Notes under the pieces: generated by a model
The model's input: the letters and a program-made list of their open reading frames with translations, nothing else
Told to the model about the DNA's origin: nothing
Databases searched by the model: none
Assembly: GCF_011045035.1 (NCBI RefSeq)
Contig: NZ_JAALAA010000001.1
Span: 186,001-250,000 of the forward strand
Direction: 5' to 3'
DNA: 64,000 bases
DNA from: Nocardioides turkmenicus
GTDB lineage: Bacteria > Actinomycetota > Actinomycetes > Propionibacteriales > Nocardioidaceae
In this document: positions 24,082-32,821 of the stretch, one piece after another
Numbering within the stretch: position 1 is the stretch's first letter
How the letters are laid out: each line of letters begins with the position of its first letter
Program-made: the position numbers and the translations under genes

Positions 24082-24798
24082 TCAGGAACCTTCGGGGCGT
24101 GCCCAGCGGCCCCGGGTCTGGCTGATGTGGGCCTGCATCAGGCGCTCGACCTCCTGCGGGTCGTTCGCCTCGATCGCGTCGAGGATGAGGTCGTGCTCGC
24201 GCGCGGATTCCTCGAGCTCGCTGCCGTCGAGGGAGGACAGGCCGTAGAGCCGGGTGTGCGCCCGGAGATCGGCGATCAGCGCGCTGACCCGGGCGTTCCC
24301 GACATAGGCCAGGAGCTGGAGGTGGAAGGCGTGGTCGGCATCGGTGTAGGCCACCAGGTCGCCGGCAAGAGCACCATCGACGATCGCGCGCGCCAGGTCC
24401 CGCAGCTTCGGCATGTCCTCGGCCGGGATCTCCGCGGTGACCTTGGCCGCCAGCGGAGGTTCGATCAACATCCGCAGCTCGGTGATGTCGTCCAGGTCCG
24501 CTTCCCCCACGGTGGTGATGCGGTAGCCCTTGTTCGGCACGGTCGTGACGAGGTTCTCGCGCACCAGGTCGAGCATCGCCTCACGCACCGGGGTCGCGGA
24601 GACACCGAACTTGGCGCCGAGCGCCGGAGCGGAGTAGACCTCCCCCGGCTCGAGCTCGCCGGACACGATCGCGGCGCGGAGCGCCCGCGAGACTCGTTCG
24701 CGCAGGCTGACCTTCTCGAGCTGCTGCAGATTCGTGATGTGCACCGACACTGTCATCTCCTGATCACCGGACAGTGCGATCTTATGCGTCATTGTCAT
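24082..24798 (-). CDS. GntR-family regulator (FadR/FCD type) of hydroxyproline catabolism
   Basis: A 238-residue regulator with a GntR winged helix (SLRERVSRALRAAIVSGELEPG, then APALGAKFGVSATPVREAML) and a C-terminal FCD domain (ADHAFHLQLLAYVGN, REHDLILDAIEAND) whose Asp/His residues usually bind a metal and effector. It is the last gene of the hydroxyproline operon. The start is uncertain. ATG 24798 lies one base after the upstream stop, suggesting coupling. ATG 24756 sits directly on AGGAG, and GTG 24750 is six bases after it. A palindrome related to the operon's operators overlaps the start. Confidence 0.85.
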   Translation of the reverse strand: MTMTHKIALSGDQEMTVSVHITNLQQLEKVSLRERVSRALRAAIVSGELEPGEVYSAPALGAKFGVSATPVREAMLDLVRENLVTTVPNKGYRITTVGEADLDDITELRMLIEPPLAAKVTAEIPAEDMPKLRDLARAIVDGALAGDLVAYTDADHAFHLQLLAYVGNARVSALIADLRAHTRLYGLSSLDGSELEESAREHDLILDAIEANDPQEVERLMQAHISQTRGRWARPEGS

Positions 24799-24804
24799 GT
24801 CACG
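24785..24804. promoter_or_regulatory. Degenerate third copy of the GntR-type operator
   Basis: On the minus strand this 20-mer shares 14 of 20 positions with the reverse complement of the palindrome at 31151-31170. It overlaps the stop of the dehydrogenase gene and the start of gntR, where it could act as an internal roadblock or autoregulatory site. The match is suggestive only. Confidence 0.3.
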
Positions 24805-26254
24805 TGGCACCGTCGCTCTCGGTCGGGGCGGTGGCGAGGGTCTCCAGGGACACGGGCGCTGCAAACGTACGCTTGGCCAGTGGCGCCAGGTCCGACGTCG
24901 TCAGCGCCTCGCCGACCGGTTTCGCCAGCTTCGCCGCGGCGAAGCCGCAGACCCTGCCCTGACACCAGCCCATCCCTGGGCGTGCCAGCAGCTTGACCGT
25001 GCGGGCATCCGTGGCGCCGAGCTCTCGCCTGGCATCGCAGATCTCACCGAGGGTCGTCTCCTCGCACCGACAGACGGTGGTGTCCTGCCGGAGCCAGTCC
25101 TGCCATCCGGCAGGAACAGGGTGGGCTCGATGCATCGCGGCCGCGAACCTGCGTCCACGGGCGATCTGCCGCTGCAGGCGCCGCACCGACGCCTCGGAGA
25201 CGGGGCGTCCGGCGTCGCGGCTCGCCGCCAGGGCGGCGAGCTCGCCTTCGGCGATCGCGAGCAGCGCTCCCCCGACCCCGGTCGCCTCCCCCGCGACGTA
25301 CGCGCCGGGGACATCGGTGCGCTGCCAGTCGTCGACGTTCGCGACCAGCGACTCGTCGACGTCCACGCGCGTCGACGCGCCGACGGCGGTGATCAGCTCG
25401 AGCGACGGGGTGAAGCCCCACCCGAAGGCGACCAGGTCGACGTCGAGGTCGGGGAGGCTGACGTCGGTCCGCAGCCGGCCGCTGCGATCCAGCCGTCCGA
25501 CACTGACCGCGCCGACCTCGGTCTCACCGTGGATCGCGGTGACCACGGTGCGCATCCGGTAGGGGATGCGGTGCTTCGCGAGCAGCGCGGCGTACTCGAC
25601 CGCCTCGAGCGCCTTCGACGGCACCGCCGCGGCGTCGATCGGACGCCGCGCCCACCCGGAGAGCGAGCCGGCCTCGCAGATCGCGACGACCTCGGCGCCC
25701 GCTTCGGCCAGACCGGTGGCGACCGGCAGCAGGAACGGACCGGTGCCGGCGACCACCGCACGCCGCCCGGCCACGCTCCTGTGTGCCTTCAACAGCGCCT
25801 GTACGCCACCAGCGGCCATCACGCCCGGCAGCTCCCACCCGGGGACCGGCAGCTGCCGGTCGTAGCCGCCTGGGCACAGCACCAACGCGGCGGCACGGAC
25901 CCGCGGCAGCCGGGTCTCGCCATGGACCGCGGTCAGGTGGAGCGCAAAACCCTCTCCGGCAGGCTCCACGAACCACACCTGGTGACCGGAGACCAGCTCG
26001 ATGCGTCCGGTCGTCGCGGCCGCGGACTCCAGTCCGTGCAGCCTGGCGCGCAGGTCCGTGAAGCGCGACCACAGGTGCTGGCCCCGGCCCTCGTCCGGAC
26101 GCGGGTGCTGCTCGTCGGGGTGCCGCCAGAACTGACCACCGGGCTGCGTACCGGCGTCGACCAAGGCGACCCGCAGGCCGTGCTCGGCGGCGGTGACGGC
26201 CGCGCTCAGCCCGGCAGGGCCCGCCCCGACCACGGCGAGGTCGAACTCAACCAC
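24800..26254 (-). CDS. FAD/NAD(P)-binding subunit of heteromeric D-hydroxyproline dehydrogenase (HcnB/alpha-like)
   Basis: A 484-residue flavoprotein. GAGPAGLSAA near residue 10 binds FAD, AGTGPFLLP near 170 is a second nucleotide motif, and TDVPGAYVAGEATGVGG is the conserved late FAD motif. The C-terminus has a BFD-like cysteine set (CRCEE ... CQGRVCG) for a [2Fe-2S] cluster. This architecture is that of the alpha subunit of HcnABC, opine oxidase and D-hydroxyproline dehydrogenase complexes. The GTG start at 26254 has GGGAGGTG upstream and overlaps the ferredoxin-like gene by eight bases. Confidence 0.85.
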   Translation of the reverse strand: MVEFDLAVVGAGPAGLSAAVTAAEHGLRVALVDAGTQPGGQFWRHPDEQHPRPDEGRGQHLWSRFTDLRARLHGLESAAATTGRIELVSGHQVWFVEPAGEGFALHLTAVHGETRLPRVRAAALVLCPGGYDRQLPVPGWELPGVMAAGGVQALLKAHRSVAGRRAVVAGTGPFLLPVATGLAEAGAEVVAICEAGSLSGWARRPIDAAAVPSKALEAVEYAALLAKHRIPYRMRTVVTAIHGETEVGAVSVGRLDRSGRLRTDVSLPDLDVDLVAFGWGFTPSLELITAVGASTRVDVDESLVANVDDWQRTDVPGAYVAGEATGVGGALLAIAEGELAALAASRDAGRPVSEASVRRLQRQIARGRRFAAAMHRAHPVPAGWQDWLRQDTTVCRCEETTLGEICDARRELGATDARTVKLLARPGMGWCQGRVCGFAAAKLAKPVGEALTTSDLAPLAKRTFAAPVSLETLATAPTESDGAT

Positions 26255-26522
26255 GCGCGTCCACCTCCCTCAGTCCGCCGCTCTCGAGGCGCATCCCGTC
26301 GCGGACCGGCACCAGGCAGGCACGCTGGTTCGGGCGTCCGTCGACGGTCACCAGGCAGTCGAAGCAGACGCCGATCCCGCAGAAGAGGCCGCGCGGACGG
26401 CCGCCGCGGCGAGTGCTCCGCCAGGATCGGATCCCGGCGTCGGTGAGCGCGGCGCCGACGCTCTGGCCGGCGGCTGCGGTGATGGCGACACCGTCGAAGG
26501 TGAGGCTCACCTGGTCGGTCAT
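26247..26522 (-). CDS. [2Fe-2S] subunit of D-hydroxyproline dehydrogenase (HcnA/gamma-like)
   Basis: A 91-residue ferredoxin-like protein with Cys pattern C-x4-C-x2-C (CGIGVCFDC) and a later Cys in QRACLVPV. The size and pattern match the small subunit of HcnABC-type dehydrogenases, which carries electrons between the two FAD subunits. It overlaps its upstream neighbour by four bases and its downstream neighbour by eight, so the three are coupled. Confidence 0.88.
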   Translation of the reverse strand: MTDQVSLTFDGVAITAAAGQSVGAALTDAGIRSWRSTRRGGRPRGLFCGIGVCFDCLVTVDGRPNQRACLVPVRDGMRLESGGLREVDARG

Positions 26523-27676
26523 GACACCTCCTGGAGGCTGAACCGTTCGGGGCGGAACGGCGTGATGTCGATCGTCGGAGTCGCTCCTGTCATCGCCTCG
26601 ACCAGGAGCTTGGCGCTGCCCACGGAGAGCCCGATGCCGGCGCCCTCGTGCCCGGCGACGTGGGCCAGGCCGGGCGCGCGCGGGTCGGTGCCGATCACCG
26701 GGAGGTGGTCGGGGCAGTAGGGCCGGAAGCCGAGATAGGTACGCATCAGGGCGACCGGCGCCAGGCCGGGGTAGAGCGCCAGCGCCTTGCCGGCGATCTC
26801 CCGCAGCGCCGGCAGCGAGACGGTTCGGTCGAAGCCGACACGCTCGCGGGACGACCCGATCAGCACGGTCCCGGCACGCGTGCCCTCGATGACGGTGGAG
26901 GTCTGCAGGCCTTCGTCGGAGCTCTGCGTGCTGGCGACGTACTCACCGGCGTAGACCTTGTGGAAGACCGTCGGCGGCAGCGGTTCGGTCACCAGGATGA
27001 AGCCGCGCCGTGGCAGGACCGGCACCTCGACGCCGGCGAGGGCAGCCAGCTCCCCCGCCCAGGTCCCGGCGGCGTTGACGACGTGCCCCGCGGCGATGTC
27101 ACCACGGTCGGTGCGGACCCCGGTGACGCGATCGCCGTCGCGGAGGAACCCGGTGACCGTGGTGCCGGTGCGTACGCGTGCGCCCAGCTCGCGGGCCAGC
27201 CGGAGCAGGTGCGCCGCCATGAGCATGGGCTGGACCTGGCAGTCCTGGGGATAGAACGCGGCGCCGGCCAGATCGGGGGTCAGATGTGGTTCGAAGTCGT
27301 GGATCTCGTCGGCCGCGACCTCGCGTACGTCGATGCCGGCAGCGCGCTGCCGCTCGGTCAGCTCCGTCAGGCCCGCCATGCCGCCCGCGGTCGCCGCGAC
27401 CACCAGACCGCCCTTCTCCTCGAACTCCCACAGCCCGCCGAACTCGCCCAGCTCGCCGCGCCACAGCTGGTGCGAGAGCAGGGCGAGGTCGAGCTCGGGG
27501 CCGGCCTCCTTGTCGGAGACCAGCAGGTTTCCCTCGCAGGCGCTGGTGGTGCCGCTGACGATCGAGCCTCGCTCGACGACCTCGACCGTGAGGCCGGCAC
27601 GCGTCGCGAACCAGGCGGTCGCGGCCCCCAGCGCGCCGGCGCCGATGACGACGACGTCCGGATGCGTACCGGGCAT
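26519..27676 (-). CDS. FAD-dependent amine oxidase subunit of D-hydroxyproline dehydrogenase (HcnC/beta-like)
   Basis: A 385-residue DAO-fold flavoprotein. VVVIGAGALGAATAW near residue 8 binds FAD. GSIVSGTTSACEGNLL follows, and the C-terminal GHEGAGIGLSVGSAKLL block is typical of glycine/D-amino-acid oxidases. It should oxidise D-hydroxyproline to pyrroline-4-hydroxy-2-carboxylate. The start at 27676 lies two bases after the epimerase stop. Confidence 0.85.
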   Translation of the reverse strand: MPGTHPDVVVIGAGALGAATAWFATRAGLTVEVVERGSIVSGTTSACEGNLLVSDKEAGPELDLALLSHQLWRGELGEFGGLWEFEEKGGLVVAATAGGMAGLTELTERQRAAGIDVREVAADEIHDFEPHLTPDLAGAAFYPQDCQVQPMLMAAHLLRLARELGARVRTGTTVTGFLRDGDRVTGVRTDRGDIAAGHVVNAAGTWAGELAALAGVEVPVLPRRGFILVTEPLPPTVFHKVYAGEYVASTQSSDEGLQTSTVIEGTRAGTVLIGSSRERVGFDRTVSLPALREIAGKALALYPGLAPVALMRTYLGFRPYCPDHLPVIGTDPRAPGLAHVAGHEGAGIGLSVGSAKLLVEAMTGATPTIDITPFRPERFSLQEVS

Positions 27677-27678
27677 CG

Positions 27679-28680
27679 TCACAGCTCGAATCCGGCCGGG
27701 AACGGGTCGTCGGGGTCGAGCATGTACTGCGCCGTCCCGGTGACCCAGGCCCTGCCCGTGATCGTCGGGACGACCGCCTCGATGCCGCCGACCTCGGTCG
27801 TCTCCACGAGTCGCCCGGTGAAGGTGGTGCCGATGAAGGACTCGTTGACGAAGTCGGTGCCGAGCGCGAGCTCGCCGCGGGCGTACAGCTGCGCCATCCG
27901 GGCGCTGGTGCCGGTCCCGCAGGGCGACCGGTCGAACCAGCCGGGGTGGATCGCCATCGCGTGCCGCGAGTGCTGCGCCGTCGATCCCGGGGCTTTCAGG
28001 TAGACGTGGTGACAGCCGGAGATGTCGGGTCGCTCCGGGTGCTGCGGGCGGTTCTGCTCGTTGATCGCGTCCATGATCGCCAGTCCGGCCTCGAGCAGCT
28101 GGTTCTTGGCCGCGCGCTCGAACGGGAGCCCGAGCTTCTCCAGGTCGACCACGGCGTAGAAGTTGCCGCCGAAGGCCATGTCGTAGCCGACGCTTCCGTA
28201 CGCCGGGACCTCGACGCTCTGATCGAGCCCGAGCACGAACGACGGGACGTTCCTGATCGTCACCGACCGGGCGTGCCCGTCCTCCACCGCGACGTCGGCC
28301 ACCACCAGGCCCGCGGGCGTGTCCAACCGGACCGTGGTGACCGGTTCGACGACCGGCACCATCCCGGTCTCCACCAGGACCGTCGCGGTGCCGATGGTGC
28401 CGTGGCCGCACATCGGGAGCAGCCCGCTGACCTCGATGAAGAGCACACCGAAGTCGGCGTCGGGGCGGGTCGGCGGCTGCAGGATGCTGCCGCTCATCGA
28501 CGCATGACCGCGGGGCTCGCACATCAGGAACGTACGCAGCTCGTCGTTGTTCTCGATGAACCACTGCCGCCGCTCGGCCATCGTGGCGCCGGGGAAGACG
28601 CCGACCCCGCCGGTGACGACGCGGGTCGGCATCCCCTCGGTGTGGGAGTCGACGGCGTGGATGACGCGGGTGGTTCTCAT
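27679..28680 (-). CDS. 4-hydroxyproline 2-epimerase (proline racemase family)
   Basis: A 333-residue proline-racemase-fold enzyme. Both acid/base cysteines are present: Cys91 in MCGHGT and Cys254 in SPCGTGTSA. This separates it from trans-3-hydroxyproline dehydratases, which replace one of them. It interconverts trans-4-hydroxy-L-proline and cis-4-hydroxy-D-proline, feeding the adjacent dehydrogenase. Proline racemase is the alternative, but the operon partners favour hydroxyproline. It overlaps the aldehyde dehydrogenase gene by four bases. Confidence 0.9.
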   Translation of the reverse strand: MRTTRVIHAVDSHTEGMPTRVVTGGVGVFPGATMAERRQWFIENNDELRTFLMCEPRGHASMSGSILQPPTRPDADFGVLFIEVSGLLPMCGHGTIGTATVLVETGMVPVVEPVTTVRLDTPAGLVVADVAVEDGHARSVTIRNVPSFVLGLDQSVEVPAYGSVGYDMAFGGNFYAVVDLEKLGLPFERAAKNQLLEAGLAIMDAINEQNRPQHPERPDISGCHHVYLKAPGSTAQHSRHAMAIHPGWFDRSPCGTGTSARMAQLYARGELALGTDFVNESFIGTTFTGRLVETTEVGGIEAVVPTITGRAWVTGTAQYMLDPDDPFPAGFEL

Positions 28681-30140
28681 GCGGTCCCTCCTGGGATGAG
28701 CCGGCCGTCGATGCGCCGGGCGATCGGGTGGTGCGGCGTGTCACGGAGCTCGTCGGGAAGCAGCGTGTCAGGGAAACCCTGCCAGGCGACGGGGCGGACG
28801 AAGCGGCTCAGGGCCGCGGTGCCCACCGAGGTGGTGCCCGGAGCGGTGGTGGCCGGGTAGGGACCACCGTGCTGCTGGGCGTGGGTCACCGAGACACCGG
28901 TCGGCCACTGGTTCCACAGGACCCGGCCGGCCTTGCGGGCGAGGGTGGCGGCCAGCTCGGGGACGATCGCGTCGTCGGTCTCACCCGCGATCGTCGCGGT
29001 GAGCTGACCGTCGAGGGCGCGGGCGACCTCGAGCAGCTGCTTCTCGTCGCGGTACGTCACCACGACCGCCGTCGGCCCGAAGCACTCCGTCAGGATGCCG
29101 TCGACGTCTTCGAGGAGGACGTCGGCCGTCGTCGCGAGCAGGACCGGTGCGGGCGGATCGGCCGGTTCCTCGTCTCCGCCCACGAGCGCAGTCACCCCAG
29201 GATGCCGGAGGAGCTCGTCGAGCACCTCGCGGTGACCGGCCACGATCCGGTCGTTGAGCAGCGGTGCCGCCGCTGGAAGGGCCGCGGCGCCCAGCCGCTC
29301 GACCAGGTCGGAGCCGGCCGGCGCGAGGAGCACGCCGGGCTTGGTGCAGAACTGCCCGGCGCCGAGCGTGAACGATGCCAGGAACCCGTCGGTGATCTCC
29401 TGGGGTCGCTGGTTCGCCGCCCGCTCCGTGACGAAGACCGGGTTCACGCTGCCGAGCTCACCGTAGAACGGGATCGGCTCGGCCCGGGCCTGGGCGAGGT
29501 CGAACAGCGTACGTCCGGCGGGGATCGAGCCGGTGAAGGCGCCGGCCTTGATCTCCGGGTGCGTCAGGATCGCCCGCGCGTCGGACGCCTCCTCGACCAG
29601 GGCGAACAGCCCGTCCGGTGCGCCCGCGTCCCGCAGCGCGTCGGTGACGACCTTCGCGGTCGCGAGCGACAGCTCGGGATGACCGCCATGGGCTTTGAGG
29701 ATGACCGGGCATCCGGCCGCGAGCGCAGATGCGGTGTCGCCGCCGGCGACGCTGAACGCGAACGGGAAGTTCGAGGCGGCGAACACGATCACCGGCCCAA
29801 GGGGCACGGCCGTACGCCGCAGATCCGGACGAGGTGCGCCCATCGGCCAGTCTGCGTCGGCGTGGTCGATCCGGACGTCGAGGTGCTCCCCCGCGGCAGC
29901 GGACTCGGCCAGCAGCCGGAGCTGGAAGGTGGTCCGTGTCAGCTCCCCTCGCAACCGCGGCTCGGGCAGATGCGTCTCGGTGATCGCGATCGGGACCAGG
30001 CTGTCGGCAGCCGCGTCGAGCGCGTCGGCGACCGCGCCCAGCACGGTGGCGCGATCCACGGGCGACGTCTGCGCCCAGATCTCGCCGGCACGCACCGCGT
30101 CGGCGACGAGCCGTTCGCGGGCGACGTCTGTCAGTTCCAT
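28677..30140 (-). CDS. Alpha-ketoglutaric semialdehyde dehydrogenase
   Basis: A 487-residue NADP-type aldehyde dehydrogenase. The catalytic Cys265 lies in GQFCTKPG, the general base Glu228 in GELGSVNP, and the cofactor lysine near 149 in VILKAHGG. ASNFPFAFSVAGGDTASALAAGCPV is typical of the 2,5-dioxovalerate dehydrogenase group. It oxidises alpha-ketoglutaric semialdehyde, made by the DapA-type enzyme next door, to 2-oxoglutarate. AGGAGA lies about ten bases before the ATG. A strong hairpin separates it from the upstream gene. Confidence 0.88.
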   Translation of the reverse strand: MELTDVARERLVADAVRAGEIWAQTSPVDRATVLGAVADALDAAADSLVPIAITETHLPEPRLRGELTRTTFQLRLLAESAAAGEHLDVRIDHADADWPMGAPRPDLRRTAVPLGPVIVFAASNFPFAFSVAGGDTASALAAGCPVILKAHGGHPELSLATAKVVTDALRDAGAPDGLFALVEEASDARAILTHPEIKAGAFTGSIPAGRTLFDLAQARAEPIPFYGELGSVNPVFVTERAANQRPQEITDGFLASFTLGAGQFCTKPGVLLAPAGSDLVERLGAAALPAAAPLLNDRIVAGHREVLDELLRHPGVTALVGGDEEPADPPAPVLLATTADVLLEDVDGILTECFGPTAVVVTYRDEKQLLEVARALDGQLTATIAGETDDAIVPELAATLARKAGRVLWNQWPTGVSVTHAQQHGGPYPATTAPGTTSVGTAALSRFVRPVAWQGFPDTLLPDELRDTPHHPIARRIDGRLIPGGTA

Positions 30141-30172
30141 GACTCTCGATTCTCCTCTGAGGTCGGCGGGGT

Positions 30173-30209
30173 GGGTCTGCCGTTCCGACCGGGTCGGAAC
30201 GGCAGACCC
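30173..30209 (-). terminator. Strong intra-operon hairpin
   Basis: A perfect 17-bp inverted repeat (30173-30189 with 30193-30209) and a 3-base loop. It lies between the stop of the deaminase gene (30217) and the start of the dehydrogenase gene (30140). It may partly terminate transcription or mark an mRNA processing point within the operon. Confidence 0.7.
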
Positions 30210-30216
30210 GGGGAGA

Positions 30217-31116
30217 TCAGTTGAAGCCCTTGCTGATCGCGGCCTTGGTGTCCGCGGTGACGCGCTCGGCGGTCTCCGGAGCGAGCGGGAGCCGAGGCGG
30301 TCGGCACGGACCGCCACGACGCCCGGCGATGTCCATGGACAGCTTGATCGCCTGCACGAACTCCGTCTTGGAGTCCCAGCGCAGCAGCGGGTGCAGGTCG
30401 CGGTAGATCGGCAGGGCCTTCTCGATGCCCTCGGCGCGCCCGGAGGTGGCCAGGTCGTAGAGCTCCTTGCACGCACGCGGGAAGGCGTTCGTGTAGCCGG
30501 CGATCCACCCGACCGCACCGGCCAGGCCGAGCTCGAGGAGGACGTCGTCGGACCCGATCAGCAGGTCCAGCTCCGGTGCCAGCTCGCGGATCTCGTAGGC
30601 GCGGCGTACGTCTCCGGTGAACTCCTTCACCGCGACGATCAGGCCCTCCCCGTGGAGCTCGGCGAGCAGGTCAGGGGTGAGGTCGACCTTGGTGTCGTAG
30701 GGGTTGTTGTAGGCCACGACGGGCAGCCCGACCGCAGCCGCGGCGCGGTAGTGCTCGATCACGGCCGCACGATCTGCGCGGTAGGCGTTCGGCGGGAGCA
30801 GCAGCACCGACTGCGCGCCGGCGGAGGCGGCCTGCTCGATCCAGCGGCACGTCTCCTGCGACCCGTACGCCGCCACGCCCGGCATCACGCCGAACCCGTC
30901 GGGCGAGGCCTCGACCGCGATCTCGACGACGCGAGCGCGCTCCTCGTCGGTGAGGTTGTGGTACTCGCCGAGCGACCCGTTCGGGGCGACACCGTCCACG
31001 CCGTTCTCGGCGAGCCAGGCGACGTGCTCCGCGTATCCGTCGAAGTCGACGGCCAGATCGTCGGTCAGGGGCAGGGCGGTCGCGACAGTGATGCCGCGCC
31101 AGGGCTTGTGCGTCAT
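30217..31116 (-). CDS. DapA-family pyrroline-4-hydroxy-2-carboxylate deaminase
   Basis: A 299-residue (beta/alpha)8 enzyme of the dihydrodipicolinate synthase family. The Schiff-base lysine is Lys164 (VAVKEFTG), the conserved tyrosine is Tyr136 (VAYNNPY) and the GSLGE motif is at 47-51. In this operon it should deaminate and open the pyrroline product of D-hydroxyproline oxidation to alpha-ketoglutaric semialdehyde. AGGAG is five to six bases before the ATG. An operator-like palindrome (31151-31170) lies just upstream. Confidence 0.86.
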   Translation of the reverse strand: MTHKPWRGITVATALPLTDDLAVDFDGYAEHVAWLAENGVDGVAPNGSLGEYHNLTDEERARVVEIAVEASPDGFGVMPGVAAYGSQETCRWIEQAASAGAQSVLLLPPNAYRADRAAVIEHYRAAAAVGLPVVAYNNPYDTKVDLTPDLLAELHGEGLIVAVKEFTGDVRRAYEIRELAPELDLLIGSDDVLLELGLAGAVGWIAGYTNAFPRACKELYDLATSGRAEGIEKALPIYRDLHPLLRWDSKTEFVQAIKLSMDIAGRRGGPCRPPRLPLAPETAERVTADTKAAISKGFN

Positions 31117-31150
31117 GCGTTCTCCTAGTTCCAGTGTGGCTTGAATGTTA

Positions 31151-31170
31151 TGTGACATTGCACTGTCACA
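31151..31170. promoter_or_regulatory. Candidate GntR operator before the deaminase gene
   Basis: A perfect palindrome TGTGACA-N6-TGTCACA, 34 bases before the deaminase start and six bases from the symporter stop. The same 14-base core TGTGACATTGCACT recurs at 32687-32700 before the symporter gene. Confidence 0.7.
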
Positions 31171-31176
31171 CAAGGG

Positions 31177-32628
31177 TCACAGCGCGTGTCCGGTCTTCGT
31201 CGCCTCGGCCTGGCGGGCGACCCAGTAGTCGGCGCGACGGATTCCGAGTCGTACGGGGTCGAAGGTCGGGTCGACGCCCGCTCGCCGCTGCTCGTCGTAG
31301 TCACGGAGCGCCACGAGGGCAGGCTTGAGCAGGAACAGCAGGCAGACCAGGTTGACCCAGGCGAGGCTGGCATACCCGACATCGCCGATCGCCCAGATCA
31401 GGTCGGCGGCCTGGACGGACCCGAAGAACGTCATCGCGAGCAGGGCGAGCTTGAGCACCATGCTGGCCGCGCGGTTGGTGCCGTGCAGCAGGTAGGTCAG
31501 GCTGGTGTCACAGATGTAGTAGAAGGCGACCAGCGTCGTGAACGCGAAGAGCGCGAGCGCGATCGCCACGACCGGTCCCCCGACACCGGCTCCGATCGTG
31601 TCCAGAGCCGTCTGGGTGTAGGCAGGGCCGGCCTCGACGCCGTCGAGATGGTTCACGACCACCTCGCCGTCCGCGGTGGCGACGTTGTAGCTGCCGGTGA
31701 CGATGATCATGAACCCGGTCGCCATGCAGACCATCAGGGTGTCGACGTAGATCGAGAAGCACTGCACCAGGCCCTGCTTGGCCGGGTGCGAGACGTCGGC
31801 GGCAGCCGAGCCGTAGGTCCCCTCCCCCACGCCGGCGACGTTCGAGAACATCGCCCGGCGAACGCCCCAGGCGATCGCCGCGCCGACCATGCCCCCGAAG
31901 ACCGAGTCGACCCCGAGCGCGCTCGACACGACCAGTCGCAGCGCGTCCGGCAGCGCGGTGATGTTCACGGCCAGCACCACGACAGCGGCGACGATGTAGG
32001 CGATCGCCATGAACGGCACCACCTTGTCGGCGAATCCGACGATGCGCTTGCGCTCACCGAGGACGATGAATCCCAGAGCGGCGACGATGACGAGCCCGGT
32101 GATCCACGTCGGAACCCCGAACGCGCCCTCGAAGCTCGCCGCGATGTTGTTCGACTGGATGCCGGGCGCGAGCACGGCGTACAGGCTCACTGCCGTGACC
32201 GCCGCGATCACGCCCAGCCAACGCAGGCCCAGCGCCTTCTCGAGGTAGTACGGGATCCCACCACGGAACTGACCGTCGACCCGTTCCTTGTAGATCTGCG
32301 CGAGCGTCGACTCGACGAAGGCGGTCGCGCCGCCGAGGAAGGCCATCACCCCCATCCAGAACAGCGCCCCCGGTCCCCCCGCGTAGATCGCGGTCGCGAC
32401 GCCGGCGATGTTGCCCACACCGATGCGGCTCGACAACGTCAGCGCGAGCGCCTGGAAGGACGAGATCCCCTCGTCGGTCGAGCTACCCCCGCGCAGCTGC
32501 CGAACCATGTCCGGCAGACGTCGCACCTGCAGCACGCGGGTACGGACGGTCAGGACGAGCCCCAGGCCCAGGGACAACACGATCAAGGGGTTCCACAACC
32601 ACTCGTTGATCTTCACAAGCAGATCCAC
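31177..32628 (-). CDS. Sodium:amino-acid symporter (AGCS family), probable hydroxyproline importer
   Basis: A 483-residue membrane protein with about ten helices and AGCS signatures: QALALTLSSRIGVGNIAGVATAI near residue 60, GGIPYYLEKALG near 125, and GVRRAMFSNVAGVGEGTYGSAAA near 255. Family members carry alanine or glycine with sodium. The operon context suggests hydroxyproline or proline instead. The GTG start has GAGG at suitable spacing. It is the first gene of the operon, with an operator-like site about 60 bases upstream. Confidence 0.87.
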   Translation of the reverse strand: MDLLVKINEWLWNPLIVLSLGLGLVLTVRTRVLQVRRLPDMVRQLRGGSSTDEGISSFQALALTLSSRIGVGNIAGVATAIYAGGPGALFWMGVMAFLGGATAFVESTLAQIYKERVDGQFRGGIPYYLEKALGLRWLGVIAAVTAVSLYAVLAPGIQSNNIAASFEGAFGVPTWITGLVIVAALGFIVLGERKRIVGFADKVVPFMAIAYIVAAVVVLAVNITALPDALRLVVSSALGVDSVFGGMVGAAIAWGVRRAMFSNVAGVGEGTYGSAAADVSHPAKQGLVQCFSIYVDTLMVCMATGFMIIVTGSYNVATADGEVVVNHLDGVEAGPAYTQTALDTIGAGVGGPVVAIALALFAFTTLVAFYYICDTSLTYLLHGTNRAASMVLKLALLAMTFFGSVQAADLIWAIGDVGYASLAWVNLVCLLFLLKPALVALRDYDEQRRAGVDPTFDPVRLGIRRADYWVARQAEATKTGHAL

Positions 32629-32686
32629 GGCTACCTCTTTCAGTCTCAGCAGAAGTGACGGCAGTCACAGCGATCGCACACTACGG

Positions 32687-32706
32687 TGTGACATTGCACT
32701 TGCACA
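32687..32706. promoter_or_regulatory. Candidate GntR operator before the symporter gene
   Basis: TGTGACA-TTGCAC-TTGCACA, identical to the site at 31151 over the first 14 bases and with five of seven matches in the right arm. A further short palindrome GTGAC-GGCA-GTCAC lies at 32655-32668. Both are within the gap between the symporter (start 32628) and the divergent hydrolase (start 32822). Confidence 0.65.
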
Positions 32707-32821
32707 ACCCTGATCTGCGAGGTCACGCGTTCCTGCGCACCGGGTCACGCCGCTCGACACCTCGGCGACGTAGGCTCCCGACCATCGGTACGACACCCAG
32801 AGGCAATCCGAAGGAGCGAGG

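Noticed and set aside
24082..24256. Treating the FCD part of benC/D and the GntR regulator at 24082 as a split pair.
   Set aside because: The GntR protein has its own complete FCD domain, and its FCD sequence is not close to that in benC/D.
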